This document shows positions 24,532 to 32,347 of a stretch of 64,000 nucleotides of DNA, piece by piece. Source of the DNA: QHCE01 sp038260095 (GTDB taxonomy: Bacteria > Actinomycetota > Actinomycetes > Mycobacteriales > QHCE01); NCBI GenBank assembly GCA_038260095.1, contig JBBSOC010000005.1, positions 1 through 64,000 on the forward strand, written 5' to 3'. The notes beneath the pieces were generated by a model. That model saw only the letters and a program-made list of their open reading frames with translations. It was not told where the DNA came from and ran no database searches. The position numbers and the translations under genes were made by a program. Numbering within the stretch: position 1 is the stretch's first letter; each line of letters starts with the position of its first letter.

Positions 24532-25200
24532 TTAGTCGCGTCGCTGGCTGCGTGGGGCGCCGAATTCTTGCGTCCAGTACGGCGACTGGGGGCCTTGATG
24601 CACTACGGCAAGGCCCATGTCGTGCCACATGCAATTCAGAATGTTTTTGCGGTGGTCTTCACTGTGCATCCAGGAGTCCATGACCTTTTGCGGAGTGCTT
24701 TGCCCAGCCGCAATGTTCTCCCCGGTGCCGGACCAGCTGTATCCGGCTTTGGTGGCGCGCTCGGCAGGGGAGTCGCCGTCGGGGCTTTGGTGGTCGAAGT
24801 ACCGGCGGTTAGCCATATCGCGGCTGTGGGCCGATGCGGCTTGAGTGAGGCGTGGCTCCAGCTGCACTGGAGCGCAACCGGCGCCGCTACGTTGCCTATT
24901 CACTAACTGCAAGACCTGTTGTGCTTGCGAATCGGTAACTGGTGCTGCCGGAGCGATCGGGGCGCTGGGGAGTTGCGTACTGGGAGTAGCCATGCTTGGG
25001 CTTGGCGCTGCTTGCCGCACCACCGTGGTCGGCTGTGATGAGGCAGCCTCGCTGACGGTGCTGGATGCGCTTGGAATAGTCTGGACCGCGTCGGTGGGGG
25101 CCGGCTGCACCGGCGCGTGTGAGTATGTCGTCAGCGCGGCGAGCGCTGCTACAAGCGCAGCAATCAGCTCGGCTGAAATTGCGCTTCCGGGGCTTGCCAT
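24532..25200 (-). CDS. Secreted CAP-domain (SCP/PR-1) protein
   Basis: About 222 residues from ATG 25200 (open to 25254). A hydrophobic N-terminal segment (AELIAALVAALAALTTY) suggests export. A Pro/Ser/Thr linker follows, then a CAP domain: VLQLVNRQRSGAGCAPVQL, AHSRDMANRRYFDHQSPDGD (His of the CAP cavity), GENIAAGQSTPQKVMDSWM, HRKNILNCMWHDMGLAVV and YWTQEFGA. This is the bacterial YkwD-like form. The biochemical role of these proteins is not settled (lipid binding and wall-associated roles are proposed). The two Cys could form a disulfide outside the cell. Confidence 0.88.
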   Translation of the reverse strand: MASPGSAISAELIAALVAALAALTTYSHAPVQPAPTDAVQTIPSASSTVSEAASSQPTTVVRQAAPSPSMATPSTQLPSAPIAPAAPVTDSQAQQVLQLVNRQRSGAGCAPVQLEPRLTQAASAHSRDMANRRYFDHQSPDGDSPAERATKAGYSWSGTGENIAAGQSTPQKVMDSWMHSEDHRKNILNCMWHDMGLAVVHQGPQSPYWTQEFGAPRSQRRD

Positions 25201-25398
25201 GACAGTTACGGTATGTTCATTTCTACCGCTGAGTGCGGATTTGCCGGTAAACAAGCCTATAGCTGTAGTTCTTATCTGTGTTAAAGGTCACAGCGGTATC
25301 AGCCGTTTGGCCGCGGAGGTAGACGCTTCGCGACTACCGTATATATAACGCCCCCGCTTGTTTAGGCCGCGGCACAGAAAACCCATTTCCGTCAGGCA

Positions 25399-25430
25399 TT
25401 GACCTGCGCGAACGTCGGCGGGAGTATAGT
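25399..25430 (+). promoter_or_regulatory. Candidate housekeeping promoter
   Basis: TTGACC at 25399-25404 and TATAGT at 25425-25430 resemble -35 and -10 boxes. The 20-bp spacer is longer than ideal (16-18), which lowers confidence. Transcription would start near 25437 and enter the folded region and terminator that follow. Confidence 0.45.
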
Positions 25431-25436
25431 ACATTA

Positions 25437-25544
25437 GGTAGTGCTGAATCAGCTCAAGCATAGCCAGACCGGATAGGCATAAAGGTAAAACCCGATCCAG
25501 CCTGGCTATCCTTGTTCTGCGTTAGCAGAACGTATGCATTTTTT
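25437..25544 (+). ncRNA. Candidate small structured RNA or attenuator leader
   Basis: Downstream of the candidate promoter is a nested fold: ATAGCCAG (25460-25467) pairs with CTGGCTAT (25502-25509), GGAT (25471-25474) with ATCC (25495-25498), and GGT-AAA-ACC (25484-25492) closes the top. An intrinsic terminator follows at once (25514-25544). The unit is about 108 nt and contains no plausible open frame. It may be a free small RNA, or an attenuator for the small gene at 25623. It is not the SRP RNA: the GGAA tetraloop core is missing. No known riboswitch motif was recognised. Confidence 0.5.
25514..25544 (+). terminator. Intrinsic terminator-like hairpin
   Basis: GTTCTGC (25514-25520), loop GTTA, GCAGAAC (25525-25531), then 7 nt and six T (25539-25544). 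The 7-bp perfect stem plus T-run is the clearest terminator in the window. The 7-nt gap before the T-run makes it less than ideal. Confidence 0.6.
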
Positions 25545-25622
25545 CATATGGCACGGCGGTAACTGGAGATGCGTTTTAGCGTCCGTCCAGCTCAGGCGTG
25601 AGATGGTTTACGAGGAGAGATT

Positions 25623-25832
25623 ATGGCAAAGGCGCTGTTTGGCCACATCGGCACTGTTACAGAACCAGCATTGCGCGATGAGTTGCAGCGACTCAAGGAT
25701 AGTGTTCAGGCTTTAGGGTTTGAAGTTGCCCGGCTGCGAGCAGACAACGACAGGCTTGCCGCGGCGCTCTCTGCATACAACGACGATTTCAGTCGGCTAA
25801 CAACCTCACTGGAAGAACCCGCGCTCACCTAA
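25623..25832 (+). CDS. Small coiled-coil protein of unknown function
   Basis: 69 residues, ATG with a good site (GAGGAGAGA). The sequence MAKALFGHIG is followed by a helix with heptad character (LRDELQRLKDSVQALGFEVA, RLRADNDRLAAAL), so a short parallel coiled coil is likely. It is acidic at the end and has no signal or membrane segment. It sits between the candidate small RNA and hairpin copy B, just ahead of smc on the same strand. No family was recognised. A structural or adaptor role is only a guess. Confidence 0.7.
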   Translation: MAKALFGHIGTVTEPALRDELQRLKDSVQALGFEVARLRADNDRLAAALSAYNDDFSRLTTSLEEPALT

Positions 25833-25931
25833 GCCCCTATGGGTCCCTGCCGGCGTTTGCTGTTCTGGAGCCGCCTTTCCGAATCTTTCGAACACGGCGG
25901 CTCCTGCGGCCTTGGTTGGTGCTATCGGCGC
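25833..25931. repeat. Intergenic hairpin element, copy B (diverged)
   Basis: Shares the right-hand core CGGCGGCTCCTGCGGCCTTG and the left TCCCTGCCGG with the other copies. Here the strongest stem is internal: GGAGCCGCC (25867-25875) with GGCGGCTCC (25896-25904), 9 bp perfect. The outer arms (CCCCTATGGG side and GGTGCTATCGGCG side) pair only in part. It starts directly after the stop of the small coiled-coil gene and ends about 50 bp before smc. Confidence 0.75.
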
Positions 25932-25983
25932 TTGTTCCACCTGTGCCAGCGGCGGCCGGCCTGTAGCACTAGAGTCTTAAAAC

Positions 25984-28900
25984 GTGTATTTGTCTAGCTT
26001 GACGCTCAAGGGCTTTAAGTCCTTCGCTTCGGCTACCACGTTCCGGTTTGAGCCAGGGATTACCTGCGTGGTCGGGCCTAATGGCTCCGGTAAATCCAAC
26101 GTGGTGGACGCCATCGCGTGGGTGCTTGGCGAGCAGGGCGCAAAAACGTTACGCGGCGGCAAGATGGATGACGTTATCTTTGCCGGCACGGCTGGCCGGC
26201 CCCCTCTAGGCCGGGCTGAGGTCACGCTTACCATAGACAATTCCGACGCCGCATTGCCTATTGACTACACCGAAATTTCCATCACTCGACGCTTGTTTCG
26301 TAGCGGCGACAGTGAGTACGAAATCAACGGTAACTCCTGCCGCCTGCTCGATGTTCAAGAGCTGCTGTCAGATTCCGGCATTGGCCGCGAAATGCATGTC
26401 ATCGTCGGGCAAGGGCAGCTAGACTCCGTGCTCCAGGCCAGACCTGAGGATCGGCGCGGTTTCATTGAGGAGGCCGCCGGAGTTCTCAAGCACCGCAAAC
26501 GTAAAGAAAAAGCTTTGCGCAAGCTTGATGCAATGCAGGCCAACCTCAACCGGGTGAACGACCTCACCGCTGAGTTAAGACGGCAGCTCAAACCGCTAGG
26601 CCGCCAAGCAGAGGTTGCACGCCGCGCCGCTGGAATTCAAGCCGACTTGCGTGATTCACGTCTCCGACTGCTGGCCGATGATTTGCTTGCCCTGCGGACA
26701 GAGCTGGACAAAGAGGTCGCCGACGAAGCGTCAGTGCGAAGCCGCCGAGATGAATACGAACAGCAGCTCAATCAGGGTCGAACACAGGAGGCAGCTCTGG
26801 AGCAGCAGCTCGCCGCACAGGCGCCTACCCTCGCCCGAGCACAAGAGACCTGGTACTTACTTTCTGCGTTGGCCGAGCGTTTTCGCGGCACCACCCAACT
26901 GGCCGCTGAGCGGGTGCGATTTGCTACCAGCGAGCAGCTGGAAACTCGGTCGTCACGTGACCCAGATGCACTGAACCGCGAGGCTCACGCTGTGCGCGAG
27001 CAATACACCGAGCTGTGTGCCGCGCTCGATGCTGATCGTGAGCGCTTGAGCGAGGCAGTTCAGCGCCGGACCGATGCCGAGCAGTGTGCGGATCAGGCCG
27101 AAAAGACTTTGGTCGCACGCGTACGGGCAGCTGCGGACCGCCGGGAAGGGCTCGCCAAGCTGGCTGGGCGAGTTTCAGCCCTGCGCAGCCGTACCCAGGC
27201 GGCTAGTGATGAGATCGACCGGCTGCTATTGGCGTTGGCAGATGCTCGACAACGCGCCCAAGCCGCCGAGGCCGAGTTTGACCGGTTGCAAAACGACGTA
27301 CATGGCCTCGACGAAGGAGAGCTTGACCTTGATGCCCGCCATGTTGCGGCGTCCGCGGCGATGGAGAGTACACGTGCGCGAGTAGCTGAGCTCACTGAGC
27401 AGCTTCACACCGCGGACCGCGGAGTTTCCGAAAGCACCGCTCGGGCCGAGGCGCTGGAGCTTAGCCTGACTCGCAAGGATGCCGCAGGGGCGTTGCTGGC
27501 GGCCGGGGATCGGCTCGGCGGAGTGCTGGGCAGTGTGGCTGCTGTGCTTTCGGTGGAGCCCGGCACTGAAGCGGCGATTGCCGCGGCACTAGGTGAGCTG
27601 GCCAACGGGGTCGCGGTGTCTTCGGCCGCGCAGGCGCTGGCCGCACTGGAGCTACTGAAAGCTGATGATGCAGGTCGAACGCATGTGCTGATTGGCAGCT
27701 CTCCCGAGGCTCCCGCACTACAGCCGAGGCGTCAGGAGCTGCCGCTGGGAGCGCGCTGGGCGGTCGAGGTGGTGCAGGCGCCTTCTGCTGTGGGGCCGGC
27801 GGTGGCCCAGCTCTTGCACGATGTTGTGCTCACTTCCGATCTGGCCGCCGCGCGGCGCGTCGTTGCCGAGGTTACCGGTGTTCGGGCCGTCACCCTAGAC
27901 GGCGACGTGCTCGGGTTAACCCACGCCGCCGGTGGGTCTGCCAGTGCGCCCAGCGTTATTGAGGTGCAAGCCACGCTGGAAGCGGCCATTTCTGCCCGAC
28001 GCAGGGCTATCGATCGCGCTGCGGAGCTTCAGACGCAGCTGGACGCAGCCGAAAAAGACGTGAGCGTCGCTGCTGGCGTGGCGCAATCCACGCTATCGGC
28101 GCTGCACGAGTCTGACGCGGCTATGAACGCGGTAGCGCAGCGGCTGGCCGAGCTCGGTTCGGCGGCGCGTTCGGCAAGTTTGGAGGCGCAACGGCTTACC
28201 GCCGCGCACAGCAGTGCTGAACAGGCTCGTGCCGCGGAGCTGGTTTCGCTGGAGGAGCTGGAATATCAGCTAGCACAGAGCGAATCCATCGATACTGTCG
28301 ATGTCGATGGCGCAGACGTTGCCGAGCCCTCCACCGCGGCTCGGGATGAAGCGCAGGCTGTAGCCAGGGTGGCTCGACAGAACGAGATGGAAGTGCGACT
28401 GGCGGTGCGCACCAGCGAAGAGCGGGCGCGCGCGCTACTGGGTCGTGCGCAATCTTTGGAGCGCGCAGCGGCAACGGAGCTCGCGGCGCGTCAGCGAGCG
28501 CAAGCCGCCGCGGTTGCCCGAGCTAGAGGCGCTGTCGTTGCCCGGGCCGTGGCCAGAGCAGGCGAGGCCGCGTTGGAGTACTTGAAGCAGTCGTTGCTGC
28601 TAGCGGCCGACGCGCGCAATGAGCTGCAGCAGTCACGAGTAAGCGCGGAGTCACAGCTCATTGAAGTCCGGGGGGAAGCTCGCGAACTTAGCGCCGAAGT
28701 GGCTCGACTTACCGACGCCGCGCATCGTGATGAGGTGGCACGCACGCAGCAGCGGGCGCGAATTGAACGGCTGGAAGGAAAGGCGGCGGATGATTTCGGC
28801 ATAGACGTTGAGACCTTGTTGACCGATTACAGTCCCAAGGCTGTGGTTCCGCCCACCCCCGCTGAGATTGCTGAGGCCGAAAGCCGAAACGAGCCAGCGC

Positions 28901-29583
28901 CGCCGCCGTTGCCCTATCACCGGCCGTCGCAGGAGAAGCGTGCCGCGCGTGCCGAACGTGAGCTTGCGCTTTTGGGTAAGGTGAACCCGCTGGCGCTAGA
29001 AGAGTTCGCCGCGTTGGAGGAGCGGCATGCCTTCTTGGCCACACAGCTTGATGACCTCAAGGTCACTCGGCGCAATCTGCTGACCGTGATATCTGAGGTG
29101 GACGAGCGCATCCACGATGTTTTCGCAACGGCATTTGAAGACACCGCTCGTGAGTTTGAGGTTGTGTTCGGGACTCTATTTCCGGGTGGCGAGGGCCGGC
29201 TGGTCTTGACTGAGCCCGATGACATGCTAACCACGGGAGTGGAGGTCCAGGCGCGTCCTGCTGGCACGAAGGTCAAGCGCCTCTCGCTGCTTTCGGGTGG
29301 GGAACGTTCACTCACCGCGGTAGCGCTACTGGTGGCTATTTTCCGCGCCCGCCCTTCGCCGTTTTATTTGCTGGACGAGGTCGAGGCGGCGCTCGATGAC
29401 ACTAACTTGGGCCGCTTGTTGACGCTGATTTCGCAGCTGCGTGAGACCAGTCAGTTGATCATGATCACGCATCAAAAGCGCAGCATGGAAATTGCCGACG
29501 CGTTGTATGGCGTGAGTATGCGTGGTGACGGCATCACTCAGGTGGTGGGTCAACGCCTGCGTGAGGTGGAACGGGCGGGGTAG
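25984..29583 (+). CDS. smc: Chromosome segregation ATPase SMC
   Basis: 1199 residues from GTG 25984, the normal length. SMC dimers with ScpAB extrude and align sister chromosomes. The N-terminal ATPase half has GPNGSGKSNVVDAIAWVLGE (Walker A). Long coiled coils (about 165-500 and 670-1010) flank a Gly-rich hinge near residues 510-650. The C-terminal half has LSLLSGGERSLTAVALLVAI (ABC signature) and YLLDEVEAALDD (Walker B). Ala is very frequent in the coils, as in high-GC actinobacteria. It is followed by the DinJ locus and then ftsY, so the common smc-ftsY order is kept with an insertion. Confidence 0.97.
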   Translation: MYLSSLTLKGFKSFASATTFRFEPGITCVVGPNGSGKSNVVDAIAWVLGEQGAKTLRGGKMDDVIFAGTAGRPPLGRAEVTLTIDNSDAALPIDYTEISITRRLFRSGDSEYEINGNSCRLLDVQELLSDSGIGREMHVIVGQGQLDSVLQARPEDRRGFIEEAAGVLKHRKRKEKALRKLDAMQANLNRVNDLTAELRRQLKPLGRQAEVARRAAGIQADLRDSRLRLLADDLLALRTELDKEVADEASVRSRRDEYEQQLNQGRTQEAALEQQLAAQAPTLARAQETWYLLSALAERFRGTTQLAAERVRFATSEQLETRSSRDPDALNREAHAVREQYTELCAALDADRERLSEAVQRRTDAEQCADQAEKTLVARVRAAADRREGLAKLAGRVSALRSRTQAASDEIDRLLLALADARQRAQAAEAEFDRLQNDVHGLDEGELDLDARHVAASAAMESTRARVAELTEQLHTADRGVSESTARAEALELSLTRKDAAGALLAAGDRLGGVLGSVAAVLSVEPGTEAAIAAALGELANGVAVSSAAQALAALELLKADDAGRTHVLIGSSPEAPALQPRRQELPLGARWAVEVVQAPSAVGPAVAQLLHDVVLTSDLAAARRVVAEVTGVRAVTLDGDVLGLTHAAGGSASAPSVIEVQATLEAAISARRRAIDRAAELQTQLDAAEKDVSVAAGVAQSTLSALHESDAAMNAVAQRLAELGSAARSASLEAQRLTAAHSSAEQARAAELVSLEELEYQLAQSESIDTVDVDGADVAEPSTAARDEAQAVARVARQNEMEVRLAVRTSEERARALLGRAQSLERAAATELAARQRAQAAAVARARGAVVARAVARAGEAALEYLKQSLLLAADARNELQQSRVSAESQLIEVRGEARELSAEVARLTDAAHRDEVARTQQRARIERLEGKAADDFGIDVETLLTDYSPKAVVPPTPAEIAEAESRNEPAPPPLPYHRPSQEKRAARAERELALLGKVNPLALEEFAALEERHAFLATQLDDLKVTRRNLLTVISEVDERIHDVFATAFEDTAREFEVVFGTLFPGGEGRLVLTEPDDMLTTGVEVQARPAGTKVKRLSLLSGGERSLTAVALLVAIFRARPSPFYLLDEVEAALDDTNLGRLLTLISQLRETSQLIMITHQKRSMEIADALYGVSMRGDGITQVVGQRLREVERAG

Positions 29584-29638
29584 CGGGCCAGATGGCATCT
29601 GTGGCCGGTGTTATCAACAGCGTCCTTACCCCGGAGGG

Positions 29639-29790
29639 TCAGTTGAAGAGTTCGCTGTGTGAGCCCAAGCGGACTAGCTGGAGTACATGGCCGAGCTTAC
29701 GAAATCGGTGTGCAGCGCTGTCTGGTGGGCGCCTTTGCGTTCCCGCTTGTAGTCGCGCTTGAACTGAGTTGTGCGCTCAATCGTCCGCAT
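29639..29790 (-). pseudogene. YafQ-family toxin with internal deletion
   Basis: From ATG 29790, overlapping the antitoxin end by 14 bp, the frame reads MRTIERTTQFKRDYKRERKG and AHQTALHTDFV, the normal start of a YafQ mRNA endonuclease. It soon hits a stop. In the next frame the last 14 residues of YafQ follow directly: LQLVRLGSHSELFN, then TGA at 29639. YafQ is about 90 residues, so roughly 45-50 codons, including most catalytic histidines, are gone. The remnant cannot be active. The two ends are almost unchanged, which suggests a recent deletion. Confidence 0.88.
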
Positions 29791-30040
29791 TCAATTCCGT
29801 CATCAGGTCATCCACACTTTTAAAGGACCGCAGGCCGCCCTGGCGAGCTTCCCTCATTGCGGCGATGGTTTCATCGTTGGGCACGAGTAGCTCAAAGGGC
29901 AGAGCCCCATCGTGAGCTACTCGTGTCAGCAAGAGGCGGAAAGCGTCCGAAACGGTAAGCCCGATCGCGTCGAGTACGGCCTCAGCTTCGACTTTGGTGC
30001 TCTCATCGATTCGAGCTCGCACCACGGTGTTCGTAGCCAT
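29777..30040 (-). CDS. dinJ: DinJ/RelB-family antitoxin (toxin partner deleted)
   Basis: 87 residues. The N-terminal TNTVVRARIDESTKVEAEAV and LDAIGLTVSDAFRLLLTRVA form the ribbon-helix-helix domain of DinJ (consensus R-I-D..-K..A..VL...GLT.S.A...L). The rest (ALPFELLVPNDETIAAM) is the toxin-binding tail. Normally DinJ neutralises YafQ and represses the operon. Here the toxin is a remnant (29639-29790), so this is a solitary antitoxin. It has a good site AAGGAGG before ATG and a dyad upstream at 30058-30078. Confidence 0.9.
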   Translation of the reverse strand: MATNTVVRARIDESTKVEAEAVLDAIGLTVSDAFRLLLTRVAHDGALPFELLVPNDETIAAMREARQGGLRSFKSVDDLMTELNADD

Positions 30041-30057
30041 GACGCACCTCCTTTACC

Positions 30058-30078
30058 TTGAGCCACATTGTAGCCCAA
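30058..30078. promoter_or_regulatory. Imperfect dyad upstream of dinJ
   Basis: A 21-bp near-palindrome centred on 30068 (arms TTGAGCCACA and TGTAGCCCAA) lies 18-38 bp upstream of the dinJ start. 17 of 21 positions are symmetric. RHH antitoxins bind such dyads to repress their own operon, so this is the likely operator. Confidence 0.5.
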
Positions 30079-30326
30079 AGCAAGGCGGGGTTCTAGTGTC
30101 ACGCCGCGAGGCGCCGCCTGAGCGCCAGCACACATACGCATCACATTTCCCGTTGTTGTGGCTGTCGTGGCGCGATCTACGGTAGCAGCCAGACGCTCAG
30201 ATCATTGTGCACACGATCTAAAACAAGGGATGCATGAGGCTTGGCAGTGCGCCTCCTGAGGCCTGTTGACGTAGTGTGCGACCGGCGGCCAGCTTGCCTA
30301 TCGCAGGCGTCTGGCAGGATTCCTGC

Positions 30327-31475
30327 ATGGAGTTGCTCGTACCGGTGCTGATCGTGTTCGCCCTCAGCATGCTCATTCTGCTCGGCGTAGCGCTCTACAT
30401 CCCACAACGGCGCGCGCGTCGGCGCGCTACGTCGGCTGCTCTTCCGTCAACAACCCCACCAGCCACGGCACCGGCACTCCAGACAGTCGAGCCGTTGTTG
30501 GAGACTCCTGAACCATCAGCTGGTCGGTTGGTGCGGTTACGCGCTCGGCTGTCGCGTTCCCAGAATGCCTTCGGCAGGGGATTGCTACAGCTACTGGCCA
30601 GTGACCAACTCAGCGAGGCGGTGTGGGAAGAAGTTGAAAGCACGCTGCTCACCGCCGACGTGGGGGTTGCGGCTACCGACCGCATCGTGGCACGGTTGCG
30701 GGCGCGAACGGCGGTGCTTGGCACCCGCGCCCCACAGGAGCTGCAGCAGCTGGTGCTCGCCGAGCTCACCGCTGCGCTCGAGTACGCCGACAGCGCCGCT
30801 GCCGCCCAGGGGCAGGCAGCGGCTTTTGATCGACGGCTTCGCTCGAGTCGGCATGAGGATCGACCGGCGGTGATCCTCGTCGTGGGCGTGAATGGGGTGG
30901 GTAAGACCACGACTTGTGGCAAGATTGCTCGAGTCCTTGTGGCCGATGGGTGCAGCGTTGTTCTCGGTGCGGCCGATACATTTCGTGCGGCTGCAGCCGA
31001 TCAACTGCAGACCTGGGGTCAGCGGGTAGGCGCCGGTGTGGTGCGGGGCGCGGAGGGCGCAGACCCGGCCGCAGTAGCATTTGATGCGGTAGCGCACGGT
31101 GCGCACGAAGGCTTTGATGTGGTCATTATTGACACCGCTGGGAGACTACAGACCAAAGTTGGGTTGATGGATCAGCTCAGCAAGATTAAGCGCGTGGCGC
31201 AGCGGCACGGCGAGGTCGATGAAACCTTGCTGGTGCTGGACGCAACAACAGGCCAGAATGGTGTGGCGCAGGCAAAGGTTTTTACTGAGGCGGTGCAGGT
31301 GACCGGGGTTGTGCTTACTAAGCTCGATGGCACTGCCAAAGGGGGCATCGTTCTCGCCGTGCAACAGGAGCTGGGTATTCCGGTGAAGTTGGTGGGCCTC
31401 GGTGAAGGGGCAGATGATCTCGCCCCGTTTGACGCTGGCCAGTTCGCCAGCGCACTCGTCGGCGTAACTGAGTAG
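30327..31475 (+). CDS. ftsY: Signal recognition particle receptor FtsY
   Basis: About 382 residues from ATG 30327 (open from 30276). It is the SRP receptor that docks translating ribosomes at the membrane. The N-terminus is a true membrane anchor (LLVPVLIVFALSMLILLGVA), followed by an acidic/Pro linker, typical of actinobacterial FtsY. The NG domain has GVNGVGKTTTCGKIARVL (G1), DTFRAAAADQL (G2), IIDTAGRLQTK (G3), TKLDGTAKGG (G4) and the closing GLGEGADDLAPFD. Its partner Ffh is encoded at 38788. The gene is complete. Confidence 0.97.
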   Translation: MELLVPVLIVFALSMLILLGVALYIPQRRARRRATSAALPSTTPPATAPALQTVEPLLETPEPSAGRLVRLRARLSRSQNAFGRGLLQLLASDQLSEAVWEEVESTLLTADVGVAATDRIVARLRARTAVLGTRAPQELQQLVLAELTAALEYADSAAAAQGQAAAFDRRLRSSRHEDRPAVILVVGVNGVGKTTTCGKIARVLVADGCSVVLGAADTFRAAAADQLQTWGQRVGAGVVRGAEGADPAAVAFDAVAHGAHEGFDVVIIDTAGRLQTKVGLMDQLSKIKRVAQRHGEVDETLLVLDATTGQNGVAQAKVFTEAVQVTGVVLTKLDGTAKGGIVLAVQQELGIPVKLVGLGEGADDLAPFDAGQFASALVGVTE

Positions 31476-31490
31476 CTCCGGAGCTTGCCA

Positions 31491-32312
31491 ATGTCGGGTG
31501 ATGTGGAGAATGAGCGTAGCGCTGGAGTGAGTGAAGAGATCCCGCTTACTGGCGGAAACGTTAGTACCGTGGTCCGTGTCGGCGCCACCGTTCGTCGTAA
31601 TACCGGCCCGTGGACGCCCGCGGTTCATGCGTTGTTGAAACATTTGGAGGCGGCTGGTTTTACCGGTGCGCCTCGCACATATGGGTTTGATGACCAAAGC
31701 AGGGAAGTGCTGGAGTTCGTTGAGGGCGAATGTGGTAAATATCCGTTAGCGTCTCATTGGACTACCGATGAAGTGCTGGTCACAGTCGCGGCCATGCTGC
31801 GCATGTTTCATGATGCCCAGATTGGTTTTGTTGCCCCGTCGGACATGCAATGGCGATCGTTGGGGCCCCGACCACCTGATACCGAAGTAATTTGTCATCA
31901 CGATGCGGCGCCACATAACGTGGTGTGGCGACCTGACGGCACACTCTGCATGATCGACTTCGACTTAGCCAGCCCCGGCGCTCGTATTTACGATGTGGCC
32001 TATTCGGCGTGGACCTGGACACCGCTGTTCTCCGACCACGACTCGCAGACCTTAGGCTGGCGTTACCCCGATCGAGCTCGACGGCTACGGCTTTTCGCAG
32101 ACGCGTACGGTCTGCTTCCGCACGACAGAAAACGTCTCGTGCAGGTGATTCGTAGCCGGATCGTGGACCACATTGAGGGAATTCGCCGGATGGCCGCGGC
32201 CGGCGAACCCGCATTCGTACGCATCGTACGAAACGGACATCTCAAGCGGCCCATGCGCGATCTGCGGCTCATTGACCACGAGCGTGGCGTACTCGAACGT
32301 GCACTGGCCTGA
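31491..32312 (+). CDS. Phosphotransferase-fold (APH/choline-kinase-like) protein
   Basis: About 273 residues from ATG 31491, 15 bp after ftsY, with CCGGAG as a weak site. The kinase pattern is clear: ICHHDAAPHNVVWRPDG (Brenner loop H-x-D-x4-N) and MIDFDLASPGARIYDVAY (metal-binding Asp). The N-terminal lobe shows TVVRVGATVRRNTGPWTPAV, a beta hairpin with a nucleotide-side basic residue. Members phosphorylate aminoglycosides, choline, sugars or small metabolites. The substrate cannot be told. The reading frame is on the ftsY strand and it may be co-transcribed; it is convergent with the channel gene. Confidence 0.82.
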   Translation: MSGDVENERSAGVSEEIPLTGGNVSTVVRVGATVRRNTGPWTPAVHALLKHLEAAGFTGAPRTYGFDDQSREVLEFVEGECGKYPLASHWTTDEVLVTVAAMLRMFHDAQIGFVAPSDMQWRSLGPRPPDTEVICHHDAAPHNVVWRPDGTLCMIDFDLASPGARIYDVAYSAWTWTPLFSDHDSQTLGWRYPDRARRLRLFADAYGLLPHDRKRLVQVIRSRIVDHIEGIRRMAAAGEPAFVRIVRNGHLKRPMRDLRLIDHERGVLERALA

Positions 32313-32347
32313 CGCCCATGCCACAGGGCACTACAGCGTGACCTTAA

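Noticed and set aside
25437..25544. SRP (4.5S) RNA gene
   Set aside because: Some bases resemble the SRP core (CCAG, CCGGA, GGTA), but the GGAA tetraloop and the conserved asymmetric loop are missing.
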